Source: Acanthopleura granulata (taxonomy: Eukaryota; Mollusca; Polyplacophora; Chitonida; Chitonidae). Taken from it: a stretch of DNA of 64,000 bases. Position 1 is the first letter of the stretch. The number at the start of each line of letters is the position of its first letter. The stretch lies in contig JABBOT010000080.1 of assembly GCA_016165875.1 (NCBI GenBank), positions 10,356,078 to 10,420,077 of the forward strand, in the 5' to 3' direction. Of this stretch, positions 48,130 to 59,119 are shown piece after piece. Made by a program: the position numbers and the translations under genes. A model generated the notes under the pieces. The model was given only the letters and a program-made list of their open reading frames with translations. It did no database searches and was not told the origin of the DNA.

Positions 48130-49431
48130 ATGATGAATCTCAATGCCTTCGGCAGCATGAGGAGATTGTTTGTCTCTCTACTCATCGCATTCATCTTGGC
48201 AGTCTGCTGGAAGTTGGAGGTCCTGTCTACCTTGACTGCAATGAGGCCAAAACTTTTATATGTCCCCCATATTTCGAAGCCGCCGAACATCAGCAAGTAC
48301 CAAGACTGGGAACACATCAATCGTTCGCTCACATCGGAAACCTTCCAAAAATACAGTGAAATGAAGATTGCTTACCAAAGAAGACTAGCCGCACTTCCAC
48401 GACAGAAGTACCGACAAGCAAAAATGTTTAAAGATTTTGGAGAACCGGTTTATAAGATGTTACCGTCCAATTCTACAAAGGTCAAAAAAATCTTGATGTG
48501 GACAGGGTTTTTCGGGAACACCAACTTTATCCCCAGAAACCTATCTATTGGTGAAAACAAGTACTGTATAGCGACAAACAACAGAACGGATTTACTGTCG
48601 AGTGATCTTGTAATAATGCATGCCAGGGATATGCCGCATGGTGTAAAAGACTTGCCAGCCGAACGCCGACCGTTCCAGAGATGGGCTTATTTCGTATTAG
48701 AATCACCATATCATAGAGGAATTGACACTCGCCAGTTCCATGGTATATTCAACTGGACTCTAACATACAGACTTGACAGCGACGTTGTTGTGCCTTATTT
48801 TCAAGTAGTAGAAAGAACAGTGCCTTTGACGCCAGCAAACTATAGAGAATTATATGCAAGTATTTACAGTTCTAAATCCAGACTCGTCTCATTTGTCAAC
48901 AGCAATTGTCATACCTCTCACTCGAAAAGGCTTGCTTACATCAGGGAACTTTCACAATATATTCCGGTTGATACGTACGGGGGCTGCTTTAAGCTGAAGT
49001 GTCCACGAAACAGTGAAGAATGCTCCAAGTTATTGACTCAATATAAATTCTATTTAGGTATGGAGAACAGCAATTGTCGCGATTACATAACGGAGAAAGT
49101 AGGTCAACCGTTGTTCATATGGCACGCTGTGCCGGTGGTGATGGGTGGCGGAGACCCCTCGGACTACGAACGACGCCTTCCCCCAGGCTCCTATATCCAC
49201 ACTTCGGGATTTGAATCGCCCAAAGACCTGGCTAACTACCTGCTACTCCTGGATCAAAACCCTGCACTGTATGAGAAATATCACCAATGGAGGCGAACCT
49301 ACGACGGTGCTAACGACATTTCGGTAGGGTATCCAGGCATTTGCCGGGCTTTGTACGATGGAGACGCAAAGCCCAGTCAAACGTACCGAGACTTTTCTGG
49401 ATGGTACGCCGAAGATACTTGTAAGCCCTAA
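48130..49431 (+). CDS. Alpha-1,3-fucosyltransferase, GT10 family (FUT-B)
   Basis: Paralogue of FUT-A, 433 residues, same predicted Golgi reaction. Membrane anchor at about 12-28 (RLFVSLLIAFILAVCWK). The stem carries an insert of about 15 residues relative to FUT-A (around 38-56). The catalytic part has FNWTLTYRLDSD at 207-218, DTYGGC at 281-286 and KFYLGMENSNCRDYITEK at 306-323. Start: two tandem ATGs at 48130 and 48133, 24 bases after a splice acceptor (tttttgcag, 48105). The FUT-A initiator aligns with the GTG just before them. The ORF is intact to TAA. A broken Crypton-like recombinase lies on the opposite strand about 600 bases upstream. Several stretches of the catalytic domain are almost identical at DNA level to FUT-A while the stem is not. 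Confidence 0.93.
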   Translation: MMNLNAFGSMRRLFVSLLIAFILAVCWKLEVLSTLTAMRPKLLYVPHISKPPNISKYQDWEHINRSLTSETFQKYSEMKIAYQRRLAALPRQKYRQAKMFKDFGEPVYKMLPSNSTKVKKILMWTGFFGNTNFIPRNLSIGENKYCIATNNRTDLLSSDLVIMHARDMPHGVKDLPAERRPFQRWAYFVLESPYHRGIDTRQFHGIFNWTLTYRLDSDVVVPYFQVVERTVPLTPANYRELYASIYSSKSRLVSFVNSNCHTSHSKRLAYIRELSQYIPVDTYGGCFKLKCPRNSEECSKLLTQYKFYLGMENSNCRDYITEKVGQPLFIWHAVPVVMGGGDPSDYERRLPPGSYIHTSGFESPKDLANYLLLLDQNPALYEKYHQWRRTYDGANDISVGYPGICRALYDGDAKPSQTYRDFSGWYAEDTCKP

Positions 49432-49904
49432 CCGCCAGTTAGAACATGTTTTGGGTGAAAACAAGCATGTCCTTTGGAAGGCAATGCTAATGTTGTGTTT
49501 ATCCCAAAACTGAATTCATGGCAAGTGAATGTCTCATACAAGACATTCCTCTCTAGCGGTGTGGTTCCAGCATCACATGCATATGTACGAAATAACCTTG
49601 GCCACAAATCTTGTAAATTCCACCTCTCCATTGCTGGTGGGTGAAATGGTGACAGTAACGAGTGTATGGTCGCTTTCACAGTTTGTTCAAGATGACTTGC
49701 ACCAATATGGTTTGTTTAGGTTAAAAATTCATAGTATTACTGTGTTTTCAGAATTGGGCATGATATAATATGTGGTGCTTTGTGGAGGATTGTTGTATAA
49801 TGGCTAACAAAACAACCGTTCAGCATTTGCTGAATGATGCATGAAACATGGATCTGTGTGACTGGTTTCCGCTGGTGGGCGAAGCACCCCCTTTCTATTG
49901 TTTC

Positions 49905-50265
49905 ATGTTGTTTATTGAGTGCTTGGGGTTTAACGTAGTACTTAACAAAGTTTCGGTAGTATGAGGAGTCCTTCCGGTGTGTACATATAGTGTGTCTTCT
50001 TGTGATAGGGCGAGTCCATGCCGCCAAAGTGCTGCCGCCACTGGAACATCACACCGAAGACACCAGACATGACACGGCACCCAGTCACATTATCCTGACA
50101 CCGGGCCGACCAGTCCTGTTTCCTTGCTCTAAATTCTCAATGGTGAGCGCTAAGCGAGACAGCAACAAGTGCCATTTTTAAAGTCTTTACCCGACCTAGG
50201 CTTGAACCTATATCTCCCGGCCTTAACGCGGACGCTGTAACCAATAGACAACCAAGGCGGTTATT
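49905..50265 (-). repeat. SINE family B, near full length
   Basis: On the - strand a tRNA-like head near 50265 (GGTTGTCTATTGGTTACAGC as box A, GGTTCAAGCC as box B) leads into a body with the mark ATGTTCCAGTGGCGGCAGCA and ends in TTTGTTAAGTACTACGTTAA. A tRNA-derived SINE distinct from family A. Confidence 0.72.
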
Positions 50266-50269
50266 AAAT

Positions 50270-50495
50270 GTGATGACAACTCAGCATGTTGAGTAATTTT
50301 ACCAGTCTAGAACTTTCCAGTTAACATTCCTGCATTTTTTTACACAGTTCTAATTAAGCCCGTTAGAGAATGTGTAAAGTTGCAACTATTTATGCATTTA
50401 CATGGACAGTTAGAACAAAACCCTTACACAGCCAGCTACCACACTGTCGTCTCTGTTCTGGTTTTGCTCTCTGTGCCATAGTCTTTTATATTCGG
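50270..50495 (+). repeat. Dispersed repeat D
   Basis: gatgacaactcagcatgttg, tatgcatttacatggacagt, gctaccacactgtcgtctct and ctggttttgctctctgtgcc. It starts at the head of the SINE B at 49905-50265. Confidence 0.66.
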
Positions 50496-50499
50496 CATC

Positions 50500-51795
50500 T
50501 GTGAAATCCTTGAGCTTAAGTTGCACGTTTCGAATTTGTCCATCTTATGGATCGTTTGCCTCAAGTCATATCTGCTCATTTCAATAATCTTAGCAATTTC
50601 GACCCATCCCTGGTTCATCATCTGTTTTCTTCTTTTCTTATTAGTGTCGTGTTTCTGTAGATATTACTACTTGCAACCGACGATACAAGGCGAGTGCAAA
50701 ATACAAATAACATTATATCTGGAAGCTGACAAAAACTAATTGAAAATCCTAATACCTCACTATCATTCTTGGGCGCATTTTTTTAGCATTCGCCTGCTTG
50801 CATGCAATAGTTCTCGCCACCTTGGTGTCAATCAATAATAGGGAAATTTTCGTGAAGTCTCGCGTGAAGTTCCATGAATAACACTTGCCCTCCACCAATA
50901 TGACGTCATGTGTCAAGTGTGGAAAACTTCGCCAGTGTAACTCGCCAGAGGTCGAAGGATGTAGAAAATCTTTGACCAAAACATAAACATCCCATTTTTT
51001 TCGGTTTATGTTGACTTCATTAAGATTTTAAAAATTATTTATATAGTGCTCGGTTGTCAAGTTCAGTGCTTTTTCCTTCTTTCTGATAGTTCTTGTAAAT
51101 GTATTTGGAAATGTACAAACGTCTCAAAATAGGCCATTTGTCTTTCGATAAGTTAAAATAAAATAAAATTTTATTAAGACGAAGCTGATGTTTTACCCAG
51201 GATGCTTATTTGGGCTATTCTAAAATAATTTAGAAAAAAATTCAGTTTGATTTGTGCTGATCAATTTTTGTCAGAAAGATCCGGCTTAGTTGGTATGAAA
51301 TTTTGTAGTTGATGTCTTGTGACCAGTGGGAATAGCGTTCACTGTACTGGCGATATTGATGATTTTCAGAACGGTATTTCAGCCTAGAACATTCACTGCG
51401 TCTTTTTGTCGTCATTGAAAACTGTTGACTGCTTTTCTGTGCTGGAATTTGTCCTAATTTTTAAAAAAAATTTACGTACTCTCATAGTTCTTCGGTGGTT
51501 TGAGTTATTTGTCTTTTTAGGAAACCAGTTTTGCGATTTTTGACCCGGAACGCTCATTCTGGTTGACGAGTGGTGTACGAATGTCGGTTTTGACGCCTCG
51601 GTCCACTCTGAGATGTGGGCTCTGGCGATTGTGATGGGAATGACAGATTCCACAGAACTAAGGCGAATTCACGATATAGATGTATTGAAATGACCATAAA
51701 TACTTGTCGGAAGTTGAAATGGAAGCGATGAAAAGCCTGTATGGTGCTTACAAAGTAATATCACATATGGTAATTTCCCAAAACCCATCGTGCAG
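50500..51795. other. Gene-free stretch
   Basis: AT-rich, no recognised repeat or exon. Confidence 0.5.
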
Positions 51796-51799
51796 CTTA

Positions 51800-51868
51800 G
51801 GGCGAGAAAATGCTGGCCGCCATCGTATAAGTGAAATATATGTTCTTGAGAAAGCGATCAAATGAATA
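51800..51868 (+). repeat. SINE family A, tail remnant
   Basis: Short copy of the tail, gctggccgccatcgtataag, without a clean AAAT run. Confidence 0.55.
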
Positions 51869-51954
51869 AGAAAGATAGAAATTAGCTTGTATGGCGATAC
51901 CCTACGTAAGATATAAATTTCCTGTTGTCGTATGTCAACTTGCTTACATTATTA

Positions 51955-52640
51955 ACCATTGTCAAGTTCATGGTCTTGGCGTTTTCCGATTTAAATTGAA
52001 CACTGGCCTCCTACCTAGTGTGATTCCATTTTTCATAGTCTAGAGGTGTTCCAACACGGGACTGAGCGCTAGCCAGATGACCACTTGGTGGCGAGATAGC
52101 GAGTGTTATACTCTTGACATCCCGACGCAGGATTGCACGCAAATCACTGGGATGGCCAATTGTCTAGTCCTGGCATGCACATGACTTAGGATTGCGCGTG
52201 CGTCTCATGCCAGTTTTCTAGTCTTATTTATTTATTTATTTGATGAGTGTTTAACGCCGAACTCATGAATATTTCTCTTCTGCGACGGCGGCCAGCATTA
52301 TAGTGGGAGGAAACCGGGCAGGGCCAGAACGGAACCCACGACTACCCGCAGGTTGCTGGCAGATCTTTTCCAGTCTTGGCACAACCGACTTAGGATTGCA
52401 CACGGATCTCAGACCTAGTGAGATAGCTAGTGTGTAGTTCTGACATATTCCGACTCAGGATTGCATGTGGATCTTTGACCTAAGCAGATGGCTAACTTAG
52501 AGCTCTGGAATGTCCCGACTGACCGTAGGTATCAAACCAAATTAACATGACCAAGTCTATAGTCTTTGCGTTTCCGGACTTACGATTCCACACGGATGTT
52601 ATTACTGGCGAGATGACTGGCTTTCTCTTAGTATGTATGT
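51955..52640. repeat. Degenerate 60-67 bp tandem repeat, interrupted by a SINE
   Basis: The landmark ttaggattgcacacggatct recurs near 52131, 52190, 52391, 52458 and 52580, with ctagtgagatagctagtgt-type text between. The family A SINE at 52206-52370 splits it. Confidence 0.65.
52206..52370 (-). repeat. SINE family A splitting a 60-67 bp tandem repeat
   Basis: Four TTTA units, then antisense tail and body to cccgcaggttgctggcagat. The same minisatellite lies on both sides. Confidence 0.7.
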
Positions 52641-52694
52641 TCTGTTTAGGATAGGAAACGCCTTCTTGTGTGTTGCATTTGTTTATCTTTGGTG

Positions 52695-53052
52695 TAAATA
52701 GGTGGCGGCCGAGTGGCTAAAGATGCGTGTATTTCACTCGTACGGGCACGACATACGGCTGTAAAAATAATATTTGTACGTTTGTCCACTGTTACTGTTC
52801 GTTGGGCCTTGCTGACCGTCATCGACCAACGATCCGTGCACGGTCGTTTTCTCAGCGTATCATTCGTTGAAGACCACTTGTCTTCTACCAATCTGGTGTA
52901 CATGTAAATCGCTACGTGACCCATGGGAAAGGTTCTCATTAGCACGCCCAAAATCAATGGTTTACGCCACGCACCCATAATGCTCACAGTCATCATCGAA
53001 GTGAAATATACTTGAGAGTGGCGTTAAATAACATTGAATTCATAAATAAATC
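52695..53052 (+). repeat. SINE family C, long copy
   Basis: Opens with a tRNA-like ggccgagtggctaaagatgc, contains the family mark gaagaccacttgtcttctac, and ends with a family A-type tail (gaagtgaaatatacttgaga) and ATAAATAAAT. Confidence 0.6.
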
Positions 53053-53359
53053 CCTCACTGGGACTACGCAGTGCGCATATCCTGTGTACACTTAGTGGGC
53101 CGTTGTAAAAGTCCTCATTGTTCTACAGCCTTTCAGTATCCATTTACCCGCCGATGGAAATTTTAACCCAAAGTTCATGTAAATTATCAAATCAGAAGTA
53201 AGTGCATAGGGTTACAATTAAGAGAGCATGCTGTCAGCCGCCTGCATTGTTTACTGTTTATTCGTGCTGTATATAGGTATTAATTATAAATGCTATCGAG
53301 TAATTTGTAAATGGATTGTTGCATTCTATACACGCATCATCAAAAGTGCGTTGTTAACA

Positions 53360-53525
53360 TGTGGATTTGTTACTTCTTAAACACTTACATGAGCAGTTAG
53401 AATAAAAGCCAAAGGTAAACTGACGAGAGGCCGAATTTCACCGGTAATGGCTGATCATTGACCAACTACCACACTGTCGTCGCTGCTCTGGTTTTGCTCT
53501 CTGTGCTGAGGACCTTCATATTTCG
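53360..53525 (+). repeat. Dispersed repeat D, right part
   Basis: taaacacttacatgagcagt, ggccgaatttcaccggtaat, aactaccacactgtcgtcgc and ctggttttgctctctgtgct. Confidence 0.7.
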
Positions 53526-53672
53526 AAGGAATTCGAAAAATGTCGATGGGTTTACTGTATGGCTAATATGGCCTCAATCAACACATCCTGGCCATGAAAG
53601 CCATTTATTGAAAGACATCATCACCTATACTGATGCACAAAACAGTTCTCAGTCGATGGTTAGTGATCGAAC

Positions 53673-53674
<2 letters not shown>

Positions 53675-53737
<63 letters not shown>
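53675..53737. repeat. AT dinucleotide run
   Basis: Uninterrupted AT repeat of about 63 bases between two copies of repeat D. The short frame of repeated Ile-Tyr read through it is not a gene. Confidence 0.98.
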
Positions 53738-53742
<5 letters not shown>

Positions 53743-53799
53743 CACACCACTGGTAAACACGCTGATACTAAATAGTAGCCATACATTAGCCTCTGTGGA

Positions 53800-53965
53800 T
53801 CTCTAACCGCAAGGATTTATATGAACAGTGTACAATACAACCCTGACTGAGGTAAATTCACAAAGGCCAGGCCTCATTGGTAACGTGTGACCGTTTGGCC
53901 GACTATCACGCTGTCGTTGCTGCTGTGGTTTTACTCTCTATATATGCAGTAGTCTGTATATTGCA
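53800..53965 (+). repeat. Dispersed repeat D, right part
   Basis: aaccctgactgaggtaaatt, cctcattggtaacgtgtgac, gactatcacgctgtcgttgc and gtggttttactctctatata. About 280 bases beyond the previous copy, with the AT run between. Confidence 0.68.
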
Positions 53966-53999
53966 AAGTATTCCCAAGCATTGGGGAGCGCGTTGTTTA

Positions 54000-54190
54000 A
54001 GGAATAAAGGTGCTGTGCACAATCTACTGTTGGCACAAGACCACTTCGTTTCCACCATGTAATATGGTGAACATATCCTGGGAAAGTTCCATAGTCGGTA
54101 GGTGGTTTCCTTCCGGGCACAGTTTCCTCTAATCATAATAATCAGTGCATAAGTGAAAGTTTCTTGGGCGTGGCTCTAAAACTCACTAAT
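54000..54190 (+). repeat. SINE family C, partial
   Basis: Carries acaagaccacttcgtttcca, gggaaagttccatagtcggt, ttcctctaatcataataatc and the tail gcataagtgaaagtttcttg. Confidence 0.55.
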
Positions 54191-54792
54191 AAAGAAATTA
54201 AAATATGTATAGTCTTCCCACAAAGGGAACATGTGGAGCACAAATCACATACTGTTGTAAACTAAGGCCTAGACGTCCTTATCGTATGATGTGCTCTTGA
54301 CCAGTGGAGTCGTCTGTTCGATTCCACTGGCTCTTTGGCTGGCAGAGCGTTCAATTTTTAAGTGTTTGTCAGGTATCTGGCTATGGGCAGTGCGTTCTAC
54401 ATCCGGTTGACCTCTCCACGCCATCTCATACGTGAAATCTTGTGACAAAAATGGAAAGGTGAAGTCAGAATAATACAGATTCTTTAGTCCAGTAGCCTGT
54501 ATTCCATAACAGTATGGGTTCACATGATGTTTAAGCCCAGTATATTGTATTCAGACAATATAAACTCGAGTCTATTAGCATATACTCAGAGGATGCCCAG
54601 AGGGCCCGATGGATCGTAACGGTACGCCGATCTAATCACCATGACGACGCCTACTGACGACATGGCTGTGGGAAGCAGCATCCCGTAGCCTGTAGCTAGA
54701 GCATTGGGCCAGTTCCTTAACCCGTATCTTCAAAAGAATTTCACATGATGCCCAAATTGAGTTTCTTATATTTCCCTATGCATGTTAGGCTT

Positions 54793-55000
54793 AAATTCGG
54801 TATTACAGACGGCCCTAGACGAGTCTGAAATTCACTATTACGGATGACCTCAGATGACACATTCAGCAATACACACGGCCCGAGGTCGTGCTCAAATTCA
54901 GTATTACTCATGGCCCCAAATGATGCTCAGATTCGGCATTATATACGACCCAAGATCAATTTCAAATTCAGTATGACAATTCGTTCCAGATAATCTCCAG
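54793..55000. repeat. 35-bp minisatellite
   Basis: Six diverged units beginning aaattcagtattac, at 54793, 54828, 54859, 54894, 54929 and 54964. Spacing is 35 bases except one unit of 31. Confidence 0.8.
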
Positions 55001-56284
55001 AGTTTATGCTTTCCAAAGTCCTCGATATGCACCAGTTAACTAGATCGATCAATGGGCTTTTAGTTCCGCCCATGATTTGCTACAGCAATAGACAAAATGA
55101 CCCGTTGATCAATTGTTTGAACTTCACCCGCCAAAGCCTTGCACTGATGCCATCCCAAGAGGCTTGGTGCTGAGAGAGGATTAAGAGACGGCAACGCTGT
55201 AGGACAGGCCTCCTCCACACATTCATGCAGGGTCTCTTTCGGTTAAACAGGTTTAACATTATGACTCTTGGCATTTAGAATGTATTTTGATGGAAAACTT
55301 GATCCTTCATGTTGTATCAGTGGCAGTGTGTAACAGAGTTTTACGACTTCGAAACGGAAAAGAGTTTTACGACTTGCTTATCACCTTTACCGTCAAGGAA
55401 TGGGCACTCTTTTTCTTCTGTCAGCAAACTTACACACCTCCCATCTGGAAACACCGGAATACTAAGGCTGTGCTGTGCTAGGACTGAGGCAACTTAAGTG
55501 AAGAACTTTGAAAAGTCAAAACCATTCTTTGACAACCACTAACACCGAGACAAATAAAGACCCCCCCCCCCTCCTCTCCAGGAGTCCAAAAGAAAACCGT
55601 GAATCAACATACACGAGGTCACAGGCCCGCTAGACATCACCGCTCCATCAGGTAAGAACTTGGAAACTATACGCTATAGGTTCCAGAATAGTTTCCGTCC
55701 GCTTTGCTATTTACTTTTACAGTTTTTGGTGTGAATTATTTACCCAGTTGAACAGACCCTAAACTCGCCTATATGTACCACCAATAATACTAATAACGTA
55801 ATCCAGGAATTACACTTTGTGGACATGTAGCACAATTTTTAACAATTTTATAATGTGTAGTTTGATTTAGTTATTCAGTTGGCACTCGCCCACATATACC
55901 ATCAGTACTATCGTATTCTGGGACCACAGTTTCGGGGTATTGCAGAGATTGTATACAGTGCTGAAAAATTAGCCCAGGATTTCCACTTTGGGTTTCGAAT
56001 CAATGACATCTAAGCCAGGTGCCTAATCGCCAGGAATGTGTGTGAGATATGTAGATCATTGTCGCCACGATAATTAAGGCTGGGATATTGACAAAGTGTG
56101 GTTAAACTATGGATCATTCGGAAGGCAGGTTTCCTTTGACAAAGGCAGACAGCTGATTGTTACCGTCGACTGTGACGAGTAGGATGTATAACCCGTCCCT
56201 TAGTTGGATTGTTGTCATACAGCTGTCATAAATGTATCTGAGCATGGTTTAAGCAACAGTTATCGTTACTCTCTCTCCGCACGT
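55001..56284. other. Gene-free stretch
   Basis: A C-run at 55561. Short frames overlap in several registers and show no family resemblance. Confidence 0.5.
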
Positions 56285-56440
56285 ACATGGAGAGGTCTGA
56301 CACCAACCTGCGGATGGTCAGGGCTTTTCCCCCGGACTTTAATTGCCCTGTTTTCTGCCACCATATTGCTGGCAGCCGTCGTATAAGTGAAATACTCTTG
56401 AGTATATGATGTGAAACGCCAGCCAAATAAATAAATAAGT
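56285..56440 (+). repeat. SINE family A, 5'-truncated
   Basis: From gtctgacaccaacctgcgga to the AAAT run, with the tail reading gcagccgtcgtataagtgaa. Confidence 0.7.
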
Positions 56441-56454
56441 TATCGTTAATTTGG

Positions 56455-56640
56455 ATTTACACTCACCTACTTCCACCACCCTCCGCTGAAGACCACTTTT
56501 CGTCCACCACATGAGGGAAAGTATGTCAGTCACTTACCAGACCGGTGGAGCACTCCCCCATATATCCGACCGCCATAGTAGGAGTGAGACCTTCCAGGGA
56601 ACAGCGCTTAGCAGCAATTAGATAAGCAAATAAATCAACA
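56455..56640 (+). repeat. SINE family C, partial
   Basis: Carries gctgaagaccacttttcgtc and gtcagtcacttaccagaccg. Directly follows the AAAT tail of the family A copy at 56285-56440. Confidence 0.5.
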
Positions 56641-56697
56641 GTTAAACTTGCTCTTCATCAACGAACAGATCCATTAGAATCATTTTCCCTAATCAAA

Positions 56698-56900
56698 TGT
56701 TTTCTTCGTTTATTTGATCGTTTTTTAACTCCATACTCAAGAATATATGAATTTACTTATTTATTTCATTTGAATGTTTTATTTACACTTATTCAAGAAT
56801 ATTTTACTTATACGACGGCGCCCAGCATTATGGTGGGAGGAAACAGGGCACAGCACGGGGGAAGACTGGATACTACCATACCTTCCCACCGGCACCCGGA
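56698..56900 (-). repeat. Two SINE family A tails side by side, nested
   Basis: A first antisense tail (cgttttttaactccatactc) is cut after about 50 bases by a second TTTATTT run and a longer copy extending to gtgggaggaaacagggcaca. This suggests insertion of one copy into or beside the tail of another. Confidence 0.6.
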
Positions 56901-57167
56901 GATGAAACCAAATAATCTGGGGTGGATTTGTACCCACAGGGAACTACTCATGAGTTTGTCACTTATATGGTGACGGTTAGTTTTACATGTAGGAAAGCTG
57001 AGTGACAGGCGTAAACCATAGACCTTTGGCAAGTTAATGATAAATTTCTCCACGTGTGACCGCGCACAGATATGCACATTATATTTGTGGAAAACAAGTG
57101 GTCTTGACGAACGTTGAACTGCGCAAACGATCACATGGGTGTTGTGACACACATTTAACTTCGCTAC

Positions 57168-57424
57168 GTGGCCCATTGGCCGAGGAGATCAGCCTGCTCA
57201 TGTGGCGTAATGATCCAGTTACCTCTCATCAATGCGATCGCTGTGAGTTGCGCCCAGCTCTCCAATCGTAGGGAAGGTCTGCCAGCAATATGCGGGTGGT
57301 CGTGGGATTCCCTTGGGCTATACTCGGTTTGCTTCCTCCATAATATTGGCCGCCGTCGTATAAGTAAAATATTCTTGAGTACGGCGTGAAACACTCATCA
57401 GCTAAATAAATAAATAAATAAATA
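57168..57424 (+). repeat. SINE family A, near full length
   Basis: Runs from a tRNA-like head (ggccgaggagatcagcctg) through the box B region, body and the tail gccgccgtcgtataagtaaaa, ending in an AAAT tetranucleotide run. Preceded by a stretch in the opposite orientation resembling the SINE C head (aagtggtcttgacgaacgttg). Confidence 0.75.
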
Positions 57425-57662
57425 ATGCCGTGCCGCTAGCTTGCATATATATTATTTAAACATGTTGAAAGCAGGCGGGTGTTCTGGTTATGGGGCGTAT
57501 TCACTTAAATTGCGCAGTCATCACTCATTGTCATCAAGGCCGCACGAACACTGAGAGCGCGGAAACACCTCGATCTTCATGTGCCCAAGCAGGCGTGCTT
57601 AGCCATACTTTCTGACACCACGGCCTATTTTCCTGAGATAAGGTTTGCACTACGTATTCCTC

Positions 57663-57772
57663 TTCAGTTTATTTATGTATTTATTTGATTGGTGTTTTAC
57701 GCTGTAGTCAAGAATATTGCACTTATACAACGGCGGACAGCATTATGGCCGTAGAAAACCGGTCAGAGCCCC
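57663..57772 (-). repeat. SINE family A, tail half, ending at a poly-C run
   Basis: Antisense tail gattggtgttttacgctgta to aaaccggtcagagcc, then a C-run at 57771-57781. Confidence 0.66.
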
Positions 57773-57972
57773 CCCCCCCCCTTCCTCTTCAAGCAAGTGC
57801 TTTAAATTATACATCGACCAGATCACCTACCTAGCTTTATAAACGGGCTTTGTGGCGTCTAGCTACGCCTTTACCAAAGGACAACTCTGAGCGGTAGTGC
57901 AATTAGAGAGCTGCTGTGAATGACAGTGTATGGGTGCATGTGTGTGAGTGTGTGTGGCGAGGGGTGATCGAT

Positions 57973-58001
57973 GGGGGGAGAGGGGAAGGGAGGGGAGGGG
58001 G
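57973..58001 (+). other. Potential G-quadruplex tract
   Basis: Five G runs of three to six bases separated by one to three bases, within a G-rich stretch that continues to about 58021. Confidence 0.7.
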
Positions 58002-58209
58002 TGATCGATGAGGGGGAGGGGTTCGTGCGTGAAATTTGCCTGTGGTGCGAAATTCGTAGTTAAACAATATGGATATGCACAGGTGCGTGAAACTTATAAT
58101 ACGGTGTGCAAATAAGACTATGCGACCAATGAGCAATGATCAGAATAAATTTTCCATCTGAGTTAAACCAAAAAGTACCATTCCTTTTTTTCCATCACAC
58201 GTATTAAGT

Positions 58210-58495
58210 ATGTGTACTGCGCCTTCTTGTGGCGGGACGAGTCCATGCCGCCAAAGTTCTGCGGCCACTGGAACATCATGCCGAAGACACCAGACATGAC
58301 ACCAAATCCAGTCACATTATCCTGACTCCGGACCGACCAGTCCTGTTTCGTTGTTCTAAAATCTCATTGCTGAACAACAAGCGAAGGAGCAGCAAATAAC
58401 ATTTTCGAAAGTCTTTGTATGACCGTCTCAGGACTGATCCCTTATCTCCCGAAGCAGACGATCTAACCACTAGGCCATCTACGCGGCCTACATAT
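58210..58495 (-). repeat. SINE family B
   Basis: Same body, read on + as ccactggaacatcatgccga, followed by the tRNA-like head to about 58495 (ctaaccactaggccatctac on +). The 3' tail is missing. Confidence 0.68.
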
Positions 58496-58846
58496 AGGTA
58501 TTATGAAAGAAAAATTATTGGCATAAAGTGGGCGTGAAGTTCCTTGGGTGTAAGAGTGTATATTTTACCTTGTATATGGACACACACGTGTTGCTTTTAA
58601 TTGAAAACACATCAGCTCTTCATAAATGTTTTATTGACTTGAAAGATGTAAACCAATCTTAATTATTTAATTATAAATTCACAGAGTCACATGTAAACAT
58701 AATTTCGTATGAAACTGTTATCAATCTCAACACGATGCTTTTGTGCAAAACTTGACTGAGATGCGTATAGTCGTATTGACCTGGAAATTAACACCACATC
58801 ATTGAAGACTGAGGACTGCGTCTCTTTTAGATCTCATAACAGCCTT

Positions 58847-59030
58847 ATTTATTTACTTATTTGATTGGTGTTTTACGCCGTAGTCAAGAATATTTCACTT
58901 ACACGACTTATGGTGGGAGGAGAGGAAGCCGGCATGGGCTGGACTTGAACTCGCAGCGACCGCATTGGTGAGAGGCTTCTGGGTCATTGCGCTGCTCTAG
59001 CGCGCTAACCGACTGAGCCACGGAGCCCCT
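58847..59030 (-). repeat. SINE family A, reference copy
   Basis: tRNA-derived SINE. On the - strand it opens with a box A-like TGGCTCAGTCGGTTAGCGCG and a box B-like GAGTTCAAGTCC, the two internal RNA polymerase III promoter elements. It runs through a body with GGCTTCCTCTCC and ends in the tail read on the + strand as gattggtgttttacgccgt with a TTTATTTA run. The part of the body covering the GGTTTCC..GGCCGCC segment is deleted here. Confidence 0.75.
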
Positions 59031-59119
59031 CCCCCCTCCCAGCCTTAATTACTATTTATGTACCTCATTTCTTACAGAATCCCCTGGTTGTTATAGGTCG
59101 TTTTTGTAATGGGTCTTGT

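Noticed and set aside
53458..53775. 105-codon + strand frame
   Set aside because: Made of a repeat D copy plus the AT run, giving a long Ile-Tyr stretch.
58925..59030. Real tRNA genes at the tRNA-like segments
   Set aside because: Only box A and box B-like text within SINEs. No complete cloverleaf with acceptor stem pairing was found.
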